Assembly (NCBI RefSeq): GCF_036320965.1
Contig: NC_092242.1
Span: 64,140,020 to 64,204,019, forward strand
DNA from: Panulirus ornatus
Taxonomy: Eukaryota > Arthropoda > Malacostraca > Decapoda > Palinuridae
Reading direction: 5' to 3'
DNA: 64,000 bases
Shown: piece after piece, positions 38,101 through 45,409 of the stretch
How the letters are laid out: the number at the start of each line of letters is the position of its first letter
Position numbering within the stretch: position 1 is the stretch's first letter
Program-made: the position numbers and the translations under genes
Notes under the pieces: generated by a model
Told to the model about the DNA's origin: nothing
Databases searched by the model: none
Seen by the model: the letters and a program-made list of their open reading frames with translations, nothing else

Positions 38101-41100
38101 TCTTAAACTCCTTGTGTAAGTGTCGCTGACAAGACACTTTTAAGAATTGAGTCTTTTCATTTGATACCTACGGGTCTGGTTCTTAAACTCCTTGTGTAAG
38201 GGTCGCTGACCTGTCCTTACCGACACAACACTGAATGGTCTAGGTTTTTTCTTTTAATTCTTGTGCACTCAAGTGTGTATCTACATCATCTTGATGTTTA
38301 ATAACATTTAGAGTACATGGAGAGGTTTTCTGGCCTTCCCAGGGTGTTTCACATGGGATGGGGTAGCAGTCCTGCCACTATCAATAGATTTTTTCATCCA
38401 TAATTTTACTGATCTCATGCTCACACTGGTAATATTAGAAATTTCATTAGTTTGCTTATTACCCTTCTAAATTGTATCTGTAGTAGCTATTTTGTCATGT
38501 GATTATTTCCAACCATAGCAGTTGTTAGAAATATGAAAAGGGAAACAATAAAGAAAATCCAGGACAAAAGTGGGAAGCACAAACAAAATACTCCTGCCAC
38601 CTATGACTGTTAAACTGCCGCTGAGGTGGGCTCATGTGGAATGCCACTGCTTGCTAGAGGGTGCCAACGTCACTGGTGGACATAAATGTTATTTTAGGTG
38701 GGGTAAAGTGATTTGCATCAATATACGTGTAATTGGTGCAGGCCCACTTGTATCAGTTTCATTGGTAGGCACTGTTTGGTGTTTGCATTCAGTGTGCATG
38801 TCCCTATTCTTAATATTCCATTCATCTACTACTCTTATGCCATAAAGATTTTTCTTTACATTTCTTTTTAACAAATTTCTTGCTGAATTCATGTCGTGTC
38901 CTTTTGGTACTCTATCTCTACATCTCTCAAAGAACTGTTCACCATTTTTGCTGTCAGTCTTGTAGAAGTGATGTTATCAGGTCTTTTTATTCATTGTGGG
39001 CAAATTTAAAGCCTGTAGCCTTTCCTTATAACTCAGCTCTCTTAATTCTCATGTGTAAATCCGTGTGAGGTGAGTGCAAGATGATTAAGGAGTAAATGTT
39101 TATTGTCTTCATTATGGAAATTGCATCATGGGCATGAGATTCTGTAAGATTTAAGGAATTGTCGTTCCTTTGTAGAAATTGGTGGTGTTCAGAAGGCTGA
39201 CAAGAAAGAGTAAATCATACATGCCTAGGGAATGTAGATTCAGATGTGTATATAAACAAATGGTAGACACTCTCGAGTGGCTGCTGGAGCTGCTACCCCC
39301 CCTCCACAACAGTTGGCCATTGCACTCAGACTCCAGCATTCACTGCATTCATGATGGTATATTTCTGCTGTATATCTTGGTTGCTGGTGTAGGTTAGTTG
39401 AGACACTAATTAACCCCAATTTTTCCATATCTTCATACCACTCTCCATTACCATGTTACTTATTATTGCAGGGTAAAAAGTTATTATCTAAATCACTTCT
39501 CCCCAGTCTGAATAACTTTGTTAAATGTAGGGAGTTTATTGATAAGTGGTTCTCCCATGTCCATGAATTATCTTTATGGTGTCCATAAACTTCATATTTA
39601 CCAAAGGTAGTATAGGTTGAGTATCCCTTACCTGAAATTCCTGGGACTAGAAGTGTTTCGGATTTTGGAATATTTGCATGTATATAATGTTGCTAGCAGG
39701 TCATGTTATGCTCAGACATGGCATTTTAGGTGGAGATGAAATTCAGATTTCACATTGAAATGTTTTGCACTTATAAAAAAACTTGATCTCTACTTACGAA
39801 AGAAAATGAATGCAGCAAGTAATATTAGGACTACATATGGCTTCAGAAACTTTAGGGGAGGGTACGTCACTGTTGACATCATCATGAGAAAGGACTTCAG
39901 AAGAAGTTGAGGGATCAGGAAGTGGATCCTCTAGGGATGAGGAGGTATTCTGCTGGATGGCTTTTTTAAATGCTTCCTCCAGCATCATCTACCTCATTAA
40001 CAATGGTTTTTGTCTTAGAAATCTCTCTTTGATTTTGTAAACTGACATGATTTCTTGTTCTGTTATGAATGCATTCTGTACTAGTCCTTCAATAAGTCCA
40101 TCACATGCTGCTCTAGTCCTTCAATAAGTCCATGACACAATTTCACCATGTCATCTATAGGCTCCCTTTTTTTCATATCACTGTTACCCGTAGGGGTATC
40201 TGCAGGCCTTATTGACACTTTCAACAATATCTTTGCACCACAGAGCAGAGAATATGCGAAAAAAACTGAGTAATGCATGTAGGTCTGGTGGTGACGATGG
40301 TTTGCAAACAAACTGATGCCAACAGAGCTTTAGAGCCCAACATGGGCAAGTGAGTTAGGTGTGGAATTTTCCACTTGTAATGTCATGTTGCCGCTCAAAA
40401 AGTTATGGAATTTAGAATGTTTCAGATTTCGGATTAGGGATGCTCAACCTTTATTGATATTTAAAAGAATCAGTACCAGTATAATGAACAAATGTAGCAG
40501 TTTAGTATCTCCCTTTATTTTGAGTGACCGACCACACTATAACAAATCTAGCACCATAACCTTTTATAAAGTGATTGGGTTAAGTATATCAGAATCATAG
40601 TATGTGTATTTATAATTTTCTCATGTTTTCCATAAACTTTGTACTTGTTTGATATGTTAATTTTGCTAGCTTTTTTATTACTAAATAAAAGCCATTGAAT
40701 AAATCTGAAGCAAATTTTTTCCTCCCTTCAGGACAGGGAAATCTAAGGACAAGGATTCTAGCAAAAAGTAAGTTTTTACTCTCACTGTAATGGAAAATTG
40801 CATTAAACATTCTTTGAAATACTCACATTTCATGTTTCAGACCAGTTCTTTCACTGAAAGTGCTCCATGTAGATATGAGTTTCATGAAATATATTTTCTT
40901 TATGATAACATTATTTGCTGCCTTGATAATAGTATCGATTTAATGTTTTCTACTGTTATAAATGAAACTTAAACAGTGCTAAAGGTAGACATTGATAATC
41001 AAAATTGTTAATGTATTGGACTTGTGAAGAGTAGGAGCAGGGGGTTGGAAATCCTCCCTCTTGCGTGATCTCATAATAGTGAGAACAGGAGGAGCCAAAT

Positions 41101-43632
41101 GAGAATTTTTCCTCTTAAGGCTCACTTCTGTGTACCTGATGTTTTCTTGAATTATGTGAAGTGTACAGAAGTTGATAGAGGTGTCTTTATTAACAGTAGC
41201 ACATTTTGATGATTCACTTTCCAGAGTTAGTTTTGATTCTTGTACAGGGCTAGTTTTTCTACTCACAAAAAATATATTCACTTCTTTCTGATAAGATTCA
41301 TTCCCTGCCATTTTCCTTGCAAATACCTTTAGCTTTCAAAATTTCTCTCTACATCTGTCCATTTATTTTATGATTTTCTCATTACTTCAGGGCCTTCTTC
41401 TACAGTTATAGAATTTCAACAACTTATTATATGTCATATCTGTCAGACATCTAACCACATGAACAGGCCATCATCCACATACATATTTCATAATTTTATC
41501 TCAAAGTGTACTTTTCTCATGTTCATCTATTTCCTTGTCTGTTTTCTGAATTCAGACCCTTCATCATACAAGTTTCTTGCTCACACAAAACTTTTAACCC
41601 ATCTAATTCACAAACAGATCTCATTACACTTTCAGTACTTCTCCCAAATGTGACTCTACTTACAATGTAGTTTGTCCATAGCTATTTGTATTTAATATGT
41701 CTGCCAAATACCATAACTTATCAATAGCAACAACATCTCCATTCAAACTGATGTCTTAATGCATCTGTACATTTTCCTCAAGAATAAGATTAATGCTCTT
41801 ACTTGCATGCATAAACACATCATGTAAGTGATCAGCCATCTGACCAACATCTCATCTTATTTGGCAAGCAATGGTATTATCTTCATACAGTATTGTGCTT
41901 TGGTACTGTAACTGTGGTGATTGTTCTGCCTCCTCATTTTGTTAGTTTATAGTTTTGTCAAAATGAGAACCAGTAAGGCACATTGGCCTGATGGAGGAAT
42001 GACACCATTTGAGGGGATGAGGTGATTTTTACATTTGTTTTTTAGATTTTGCATCTGATAAAGTAGGCACTTTTTTTTAAATTTTGCATCTGATAAGGTA
42101 AAGGCATCAATAGCTGTTCTACTTTGTTTTGATAGTGAGTTACTATTTGATTACTTGTTCTTATATATTGATTGAGAGGTCGGGTAGGCACATTTTTCTG
42201 TATCTCACAAATATGCAAATACTAATAAAATTCATCTCAGAATCACATTTAAATTTTGTAGATTTGAATGTGTTAATTTAAACGTGTGGATGTTTTACCC
42301 CTATAGGAAAGATTCTCGTCGTGATCGCAGCCGTAGCCGTGATAAGGACAAAGATAAAGATAAGGAGAGACTGAAGGAAAAGGAAAAGAAGGATAAAAAG
42401 AAAGATAGAAAAGAGAAAGAGGAAAAGAAGAAGGAATCAAAGGTAGGAATAAATCTGAGTTTGATGCTGTGGATTTTATTTCAAATTAACTTTTGCTAAT
42501 CCTTAAACTGCAGGCATTAGCTTGAAAGTCTATCTTGGTGTAGAAAATAGAAATTTCTTTAGGAATTAATAGATTAACATTCAAAAGCAATAGAAAATAC
42601 ACTGAAAGTTGTTTAAACCCCTTTGTGTTGGTTTGGTCCACTTCTAAGAGAAGAATTGAGGATATTGTGGATGTCACATCTGACAGTTCCTGATAAAAGG
42701 TGAGGACAGTGATATCTGGTGTCTTTCTTGAATTTGTTTTCATACTGTACTCTTATTTCATACACAGGCACAGTGTTATTGGTGACTAAAATTATGTTCA
42801 AATTTTACACTTTCACACTACAAATCAATGAAAGGGAAATTAGGTGGCATATGTGCGGAGGAAAGAAATGGCCCAACCCACCCCCATACACATGTATATA
42901 CATACGTCCACACACGCAAATATACATACCTACACAGCTTTCCATGGTTTACCCCAGACGCTTCACATGCCCTGATTCAATCCACTGACAGCACGTCAAC
43001 CCTGGTATACCACATCGATCCAATTCACTCTATTCCTTGCCCTCCTTTCACCCTCCTGCATGTTCAGGCCCCGATCACACAAAATCTTTTTCACTCCATC
43101 TTTCCACCTCCAATTTGGTCTCCCACTTCTCCTCGTTCCCTCCACCTCTGACACATATATCCTCTTGGCCAATCTTTCCTCACTCATTCTCTCCATGTGC
43201 CCAAACCATTTCAAAACACCCTCTTCTGCTCTCTCAACCACGCTCTTTTTATTTCCACACATCTCTCTTACCCTTATGTTACTTACTCGATCAAACCACC
43301 TCACACCAAACATTGTCCTCAAACATCTCATTCCCAGCACATCCATCCTCCTGCGCACAACTCTATCCATAGCCCACGCCTCGCAACCATACAACATTGT
43401 TGGAACCACTATTCCTTCAAACATACCCATTTTTGCTTTCCGAGATAATGTTCTCGACTTCCACACATTCTTCAAGGCTCCCAGGATTTTCGCCCCCTCC
43501 CCCAGCCTATGATCAACTTCCGCTTCCATGGTTCCATCCACTGCCAGATCCACTCCCAGATATCTAAAACACTTTACTTCCTCCAGTTTTGCTCCATTCA
43601 AACTTACCTCCCAATTGACTTGACCCTCAACC

Positions 43633-43672
<40 letters not shown>

Positions 43673-44803
43673 GCTTATCCAATGATGTTTTTTCTGTGGG
43701 ATCACCATGTCTGCATGACCTGCAGGGTGATGGCTAGGCACATATAATGGTGGTTGTAGGGGTGCTGAGAGCAGAATTTTATGCTGTACCTTCCTGGCAG
43801 TGGTAGAGACCTCTATAGGCTAATAGTGATATGACAAGTTGGGTGGAAATTTGGACAGAGGCAGCAAGAATTATAACATTAGTTAATGATGGCCACCATC
43901 TCTTAAGAGCACATCAGTTGTTTGGGGGTTAAAGGTGGTTTACCATTGTATTTTCAATATAATGAATATCAGTTTGATTGCTGACTTTGTATTAACCAAT
44001 TGAATTTATTGGATGGCAACCTAGAATGGATCTAAAAAATATAGCTATTGCAAATAGTAAAATATTAATTATATATATCTATATCTATGATGGAATAAAC
44101 GTTTTATTTTAATCCAGTTTTATTTTAAGCATAATTTTTCAATATGATAGGGTAATCATGCCACACTTTAGCCGTTCAAGTAAATATTGGTGTAGGTGAG
44201 TACTAGTGGATCATAAGTGTGGGTATGGACTAACAGGTAAAAATAAGTAGGTGTAACTGTACTTTCAAAGTATAAGGTAAGAGTGAGAACTACTATTTGG
44301 TTATTTACTGAAATCTTTTATTGATGAATACTATGTATTATTGAGATTATACTTATTATTATCTGTAGCCAATGTTTTACAACTTACTAGCTTTGATAGC
44401 TAAATTGTTTATTACATGACTGAGTTGGATGAATTAAAGGCATCCAAACTATGTGGCCCTTTATAAATTATTGATATATGGAAATTTATATTTGAACTTT
44501 CAGTAAGTTATTTACATTTTATTACTATTGGACTTTGAAAATGTCTTTTTTTATTCTACTTACATGAATGCATGTTCATTGTTTCACCATCTGTTGATAA
44601 CTGCATATGAAGTTGTTGTTGAAAACACTTTCAATTCTTTCATGAAATGCCTATTCTCATTCCAGGTGTCACGAGATTATGATGAGGAGGAACAGTTAGG
44701 ATATGATGGTGAGGATGAAAAAGGAAAGAAGAAAGAAAAAGAGGAGGAAGATACTAAGGACAAGGGGGAGACAGTTGATATGGATATTTCTGATTCTCCA
44801 TGA
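15524..44803 (+). CDS. SREK1: SREK1-like splicing regulator (two RRMs plus RS/KE-rich domain), 13 exons
   Basis: A complete gene. Exons: 15524-15645, 17318-17558, 17867-18010, 18232-18404, 23304-23486, 26006-26092, 31830-31910, 32430-32766, 35655-35809, 36007-36111, 40732-40767, 42307-42442, 44666-44803. All introns are GT/AG; the sum is 1938 nt, giving 645 residues and TGA. RRM1 spans about 6-84 (RNP2 IVQISN, RNP1 RICFLKFH). RRM2 spans about 159-227 (TVVFENL, NALVEYSE). Then come a helix REIEEAMRRVKEAQ (248-261), RS-rich blocks, a Ser/Asn run and K/E-rich stretches. The acidic end has VSRDYDEEEQ and DMDISDSP. Vertebrate SREK1 (SRrp86/SFRS12) shares AVAQHLTNTVF, EIEEAMKRVREAQ, RDYDEEEQ and DMDMSD in the same order. 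The family works in the nucleus, modulating splice-site choice by SR proteins. The ATG lies in ACCATGA. Confidence 0.94.
17075..17143. repeat. (AG)n microsatellite in SREK1 intron 1
   Basis: An almost pure run of about 34 AG dinucleotides, roughly 175 bases upstream of exon 2. Open frames through it (Glu-Arg repeats) are artefacts. Confidence 0.95.
17318..17558 (+). CDS. SREK1: SREK1 exon 2: second half of RRM1
   Basis: Residues 41-121. It carries RNP1 (RICFLKFH, residues 51-58), SVAVAQHLTNTVFIDRALI and a linker with GTGGTIPGIGQEAKWPAHV. Acceptor TTTCCAG ends at 17317; the first base completes an Ile codon; the donor is GTTAGA in phase 0. The peptide is almost that of vertebrate SREK1 over the VAVAQHLTNTVF stretch. 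Confidence 0.93.
17867..18010 (+). CDS. SREK1: SREK1 exon 3: inter-RRM linker and start of RRM2
   Basis: 48 codons, phase 0 at both ends (residues 122-169). The linker is Pro-rich (YPPLPATTE); the exon ends in RRTVVFENLDPN, the first strand of RRM2. Acceptor TTCTCAG ends at 17866; donor GTGAGT begins at 18011. Confidence 0.9.
18232..18404 (+). CDS. SREK1: SREK1 exon 4: body of RRM2
   Basis: Residues 170-227. It carries the helix TSDQLMDFASKGGEV, the strand VRYLRLGVELDG, the RNP1-position strand TRNALVEYSE and the second helix PSIIPALKM. The RNP1 position lacks the usual aromatic pair. The exon ends in phase 2 (AA), completed as Lys by the next exon almost 5 kb away. Confidence 0.9.
18890..21738 (+). 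mobile_element. Young 5'-truncated LINE insertion with 12-bp target-site duplication
   Basis: Flanked by identical copies of TATCAGCTACAT at 18890-18901 and 21727-21738; the element body is 18902-21726. It begins inside the endonuclease domain and runs through reverse transcriptase, C-terminal region, 3'UTR with a G run, and the box CGCTACCTCGCAAACGCGGG, ending in a short A/T-rich tail (AATAAAAATATAAATATAAA). It lies in SREK1 intron 4 in the sense direction. The exact duplication and the near-intact frame imply a recent insertion. 5' truncation is typical of target-primed reverse transcription. Confidence 0.93.
18902..21516 (+). pseudogene. LINE endonuclease/reverse transcriptase ORF with one 2-base frameshift
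   Basis: The frame is open from the truncation point (GHEKKDQERQVFWEQLNE) to about 21250. Endonuclease motifs kept: VIVMGDLNAKV (the GDxN motif), LLDYVLIDRR and GMSDHYLV (the SDH motif). Reverse transcriptase motifs kept: NYRGISLLSIPGK, FMDLEKAYDRVD, GLRQGCVMSPWLFNLFMD and LLFADDTALVAD. At 21250-21256 the sequence reads AGAGAATGTG where the copy at 12781 reads AGAGAGATGTG; the missing two bases shift the frame, and the rest of the C-terminus continues in another frame at 21253-21516. No start codon is expected, because the 5' part is lost. The clade is not assigned. Confidence 0.9.
22555..22670 (+). mobile_element. Small LINE fragment (reverse transcriptase start)
   Basis: Reads as a decayed version of the stretch coding NACIVPLYKGKGDKSECSNY; landmarks are TAGTACCATTATTTAAAGGCG and TTAATTACAGAGATATAAGC. 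Plus strand, intron 4 of SREK1. Confidence 0.65.
22690..22900 (-). mobile_element. Small inverted LINE fragment (upstream of reverse transcriptase)
   Basis: The complement of this stretch follows the LINE region coding VKALRKMKAGKAAGLDGIAV and then MTHGEVPEDW. Landmarks are ATTCAGGCATTCTGCTTGTC, CTCAGGCACAGCACCTTGGG and TTTCATCTTGAGGCTTTCACC. It faces the neighbouring plus-strand fragment. Confidence 0.6.
23304..23486 (+). CDS. SREK1: SREK1 exon 5: conserved helix and start of the RS domain
   Basis: Residues 227-288. It contains REIEEAMRRVKEAQNYI, the most diagnostic non-RRM segment shared with vertebrate SREK1, then SSKEKRSRSRSR. Acceptor CCTTTCAG ends at 23303; donor GTGAGT begins at 23487, in phase 2 (CG). 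Confidence 0.93.
24280..25865 (+). mobile_element. Old, internally deleted LINE copy in SREK1 intron 5
   Basis: Decayed sequence keeps the LINE order: stretches matching FGRFLQGKNAIEWEMYK (near 24400) and RRRWSEYFEGLLNVF (near 24655). A jump then skips most of the reverse transcriptase to DTALVADSCEKLQKLV (near 24945). KLRVNVNKSKVI and the C-terminus follow. The copy ends with a GGTGCTACCTCGCTAAACTGGG box near 25815. Many frame breaks make it a fossil. Confidence 0.75.
26006..26092 (+). CDS. SREK1: SREK1 exon 6: RS-repeat exon
   Basis: 28 full codons plus split codons at each end, all SR/RR dipeptides (RSRSRSRRRTRSRSRRSR). Phase 2 to phase 2, so its removal would keep the frame. Acceptor TTTTTAAAG is weak (AAAG), which fits regulated inclusion. 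Confidence 0.86.
26330..26935 (+). mobile_element. Second old LINE 3' copy in SREK1 intron 6
   Basis: Follows the LINE C-terminus in decayed form: AAGAGCATGTGGAAG (KNVWKSR region), TTCCTGACAATGTTGTGTGG (VVPTMLYG region), AGGATGCAGGTTGATGTTTTGGAAATGAGATG (RRMDVLEMR region), and a 3'UTR with AACCAGGGCATTTGAA and GGGTAAACCATG. No intact frame. Confidence 0.75.
27130..27155. repeat. Short (GT)n microsatellite
   Basis: A GT run in SREK1 intron 6. Between about 26940 and 28920 I see no other feature beyond AT-rich intron sequence. Confidence 0.8.
28923..29085 (+). repeat. LTR-like repeat copy 1
   Basis: Shares TGAGATGTTGGGCCTGGGAGAAGC, a following AGGAGTGTACAAGAGGTAGTAAATGCATCTCTGC-like segment and GTATTATTTCACATGATTA with two copies at 30081 and 30309. 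It starts with TGTGAGTATG. Its decay suggests an old element. Confidence 0.5.
29086..30080. other. Sequence between LTR-like repeats
   Basis: Lies between related LTR-like units, so it could be the remains of an LTR element interior. I find no gag, protease, reverse transcriptase or integrase motif in any frame; the composition is somewhat less AT-rich than the flanks. Function not assigned. Confidence 0.35.
30081..30545 (+). repeat. Two adjacent LTR-like units with purine tracts
   Basis: Units begin at 30081 (TGGAGTATAATGC) and 30309 (TGTGGGAATATAACACC). Each is preceded by a purine-rich tract (GTGGGGAGATGA and TAGGGGGGA), as at the edge of a 3' LTR. Both contain GATGTTGGGCTTAGG-type and TTACCCTACATTTGG-type segments and end near ATAAAGTTCCAGTTTAGA / GTAAAGTTCTGGTTTAGAGT and CACAGACATAACTGCT. 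No primer-binding site was identified, so the LTR call is tentative. Confidence 0.5.
30635..31095 (+). repeat. Decayed tandem array, about 100-bp unit, five units
   Basis: Successive units start near 30638, 30734, 30834, 30893 and 31003. Each follows the pattern (A)AAAGTGTTTCCCTTACTTTT, then a GTACCCCA-like box, a TTTTCCAGATCAGCATA-like box, TCAGTTAGGTAA and TTTTCATRGTT. The third unit is shortened to about 59 bases. Divergence between units is high. It lies in SREK1 intron 6. Confidence 0.7.
31267..31395. repeat. Interspersed repeat related to 13972-14090 and 47025-47185
   Basis: Shares GCCCCAAGGCTGTGCTGTAA, GTAGGGAAAGGATGGACTCCTTTGG and a following AAGTTCTCC...TTTTGCTTTGATAG arrangement with a stretch at 13972 (GCCCAAGGCTGTGCTGCTTC). 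The element class is unknown; no coding capacity was seen. Confidence 0.5.
31830..31910 (+). CDS. SREK1: SREK1 exon 7: RS exon
   Basis: Encodes RERHRRSHSPSSRRKRSSSK and a further RRRSRSR. Phase 2 to phase 2 (AG before, AG after). Acceptor GGTACAG ends at 31829 with only a modest pyrimidine tract; donor GTAAGC is strong. Confidence 0.87.
32430..32766 (+). CDS. SREK1: SREK1 exon 8: RS end, Ser/Asn run, K/E-rich block
   Basis: The largest exon (residues 344-456). It begins with SRSRKRSRSKSRSKRSR, passes a Ser/Asn run coded by AGC/AGT/AAT triplets (about 32531-32572), then a lysine/glutamate block with many KDKEK units. Enters in phase 2 and leaves in phase 0 at GTTAGT. The alternation resembles the charged regions of the vertebrate protein without close alignment. 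Confidence 0.89.
34342..34710 (+). repeat. Intronic direct repeat, copy 1 (intron 8)
   Basis: Begins GTCCACAA and contains CAGCTCATTCTTCATAACT, TAGATTTTCTTGCAGT, GTGGCCTGTTAAG, GTGAGGCACTAAAGGCTAA and ends ATATAGATAG. A second copy in the same orientation lies at 36494-36867. The rest of intron 8 (32767-35654) holds nothing I can identify. Confidence 0.75.
35655..35809 (+). CDS. SREK1: SREK1 exon 9: RS exon
   Basis: Starts in phase 0 with VSKTRRSHSRTRSRDRKSRR and continues with SRSKRPSRSRSRSRSRT to phase 2 (AG). Acceptor CCTTCAG ends at 35654; a second AG five bases on would break the frame. Donor GTAAGA begins at 35810. Confidence 0.9.
36007..36111 (+). CDS. SREK1: SREK1 exon 10: RS exon with RDRSRDHRGRSHERSRR
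   Basis: Phase 2 to phase 2. Acceptor CATTGCAG ends at 36006; donor GTAAGA begins at 36112. Only 197 bases separate it from exon 9, the shortest intron of the gene. Confidence 0.9.
36494..36867 (+). repeat. Intronic direct repeat, copy 2 (intron 10)
   Basis: Second copy of the 34342-34710 repeat. It carries the same landmarks and an extra internal stretch built from AGTAGTAGGTAGGA-like steps (about 36596-36690). The two copies flank exons 9 and 10. Confidence 0.75.
37001..37490. pseudogene. Two Tc1-like transposase N-terminal fragments in inverted array
   Basis: On the plus strand, 37001-37262 starts MGPKKMSWEEKTHTLDGKEK and later reads FRKTSKVTDNLIKDEVLKK, the linker after the paired-type DNA-binding domain of Tc1 transposases. 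On the minus strand, 37236-37490 holds KAGSGQPGKTSKATDD, a second copy of the same linker, facing it. The two linkers make an imperfect inverted repeat of about 40 bases around 37180-37295. Both are broken. Confidence 0.6.
37561..38530 (-). pseudogene. Tc1-like transposase pseudogene, catalytic residues lost
   Basis: Read on the minus strand from about 38530, in pieces over several frames: a helix-turn-helix-like stretch (KQTNEISNITSVS), HPGKARKPLH, RPFSVVSVRTGQ, LHKEFKNQTRRYQMKRLN, the first catalytic Asp in LWSDKSTFSVTGSHGRN, MPNNETMNRLNYLELL, FLQEGAPCQAAK and DLPGNSSDLNPIKNLWVLMK. In active Tc1 proteins the second Asp sits in a QQDxAPC motif and the Glu in DLNPIENLW; here they read QEGAPC and IKNLW, so both are replaced. 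An 80-bp tandem duplication (38050-38209) and a 22-bp one (about 37911-37955) also interrupt it. Confidence 0.8.
38050..38209. repeat. 80-bp tandem duplication inside the Tc1 pseudogene
   Basis: CAAGACACTTTTGAGAATTG starts at 38050 and again at 38130 (CAAGACACTTTTAAGAATTG). The two units differ at only a few positions, so the duplication is younger than the transposon itself. Confidence 0.93.
39613..40452 (-). mobile_element. Tigger-like (pogo group) DNA element with transposase tail remnant
   Basis: The left end reads GGTTGAGTATCCCTTACCTG and the right end GGATTAGGGATGCTCAACC, imperfect inverted repeats next to TA. Internal edges carry GAAGTGTTTCGGATTTTGG and GTTGCCGCTCAAAAAGTTATGG. As I recall, these match the mammalian Tigger4/Zombi type ends. 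The minus strand holds decayed transposase tail: DDMVKLCHGLIEGLEQH, QEIMSVYKIKERF (after a frame change) and EEAFKKAIQQNTSSSLEDPL, in that order. A duplicated segment (about 40081-40139) breaks the frame. Confidence 0.68.
40732..40767 (+). CDS. SREK1: SREK1 exon 11: 36-base micro-exon
   Basis: Encodes KTGKSKDKDSSKK across phase 2 boundaries. Too short to stand alone, but it has a good pyrimidine tract and acceptor (CCTCCCTTCAG), a consensus donor GTAAGT, and joins exon 10 to exon 12 in frame. Confidence 0.8.
42307..42442 (+). CDS. SREK1: SREK1 exon 12: RD/KE-rich exon
   Basis: Encodes KKDSRRDRSRSRDKDKDKDK and continues with lysine/glutamate runs to EEKKKESK, residues 555-600. Matches in style the KEKKKDKDKERSRDERE region of vertebrate SREK1. 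Acceptor CCCTATAG ends at 42306; donor GTAGGA in phase 0. Confidence 0.9.
42860..43635 (-). mobile_element. Minus-strand LINE 3' fragment in SREK1 intron 12
   Basis: The complement carries the LINE C-terminal frame, open from the break at about 43635 to a stop at 42996. Visible are QVNWEVSLNGAKLEEVKCFR, YLGVDLAVDG, IVVPTMLYGCEAWAMD, GHMERMSEERLAKRIY and GRPNWRWKDGV. Its outer tail box (CGCTACCTCGC) is missing, as the copy stops at the CCATTTC stretch near 42863. The 5' break runs into a (TA)n microsatellite at 43636-43667. Antisense to SREK1. Confidence 0.88.
43636..43667. repeat. (TA)n microsatellite at a LINE break
   Basis: An AT dinucleotide run exactly at the 5' end of the truncated LINE. 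It may have seeded, or grown from, the insertion junction. Confidence 0.9.
44666..44803 (+). CDS. SREK1: SREK1 exon 13: conserved acidic C-terminus
   Basis: Reads VSRDYDEEEQLGYDGEDEKG, a lysine/glutamate stretch, then GETVDMDISDSP and TGA at 44801-44803. Vertebrate SREK1 has VTRDYDEEEQGYDSE and ends DMDMSD, so this exon ties the RS exons to that family. Acceptor ATTCCAG ends at 44665. Confidence 0.94.
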   Translation: MSRDYDEEEQLGYDGEDEKGKKKEKEEEDTKDKGETVDMDISDSP

Positions 44804-45200
44804 TTACTTCCTGTTGTCATAAAGTTAGACCTCTGAGAAGCATATGTTTGATTTCTGTAAAAGGTATGGAAAACGTATGGATATGAGACTACTGAGAAGC
44901 ATGGTTAATTTCAGATCATAAAAATTTAGTAGTAGCCTATTTTGGATGTTGGACATAAAGCTGGAAGTAGTGTATCTTGAATTGTCAGACATTGGATAAA
45001 AAAATATATTGCAGGATCATATTGTAGTTATCAAAAGAAACATCTTTCATTGCATTTTAGCCAGCTATGATTTATTAATATTTTCTATTTAATTTTCAAT
45101 TTTTTTTCTTATTCTGTGTAGTTCAGAAAAATTTGATTAAGGTCTTTTAACCCCTTTGTCAGTAATGGGGAAATAATACGATTGAAAATAAATGCAAATG
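44804..45200 (+). other. SREK1 3'UTR with poly(A) signal
   Basis: AT-rich, no frame. AATAAA at 45187-45192 is the first canonical poly(A) signal I see after the stop. The cleavage site would lie just beyond it, before the minus-strand LINE block that begins near 45410. Confidence 0.6.
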
Positions 45201-45409
45201 TGGAAAGATTTATGAATTTGTTTCACGAGGAAAACAATTGAGTAAAAGTTACTCTTTGAAGAACCCTCTTGCATTAATTTTCCAACTTCCTTTCTCTCAT
45301 TTTTAGAGGAGAATAGATAACAGGATGCAGGCTCTACTTTAGAGCCTACTACAAAATAATTTCATTAAGCAGCAGGTCGTGTAAGATTATCATTATTATT
45401 ATTTATTAT

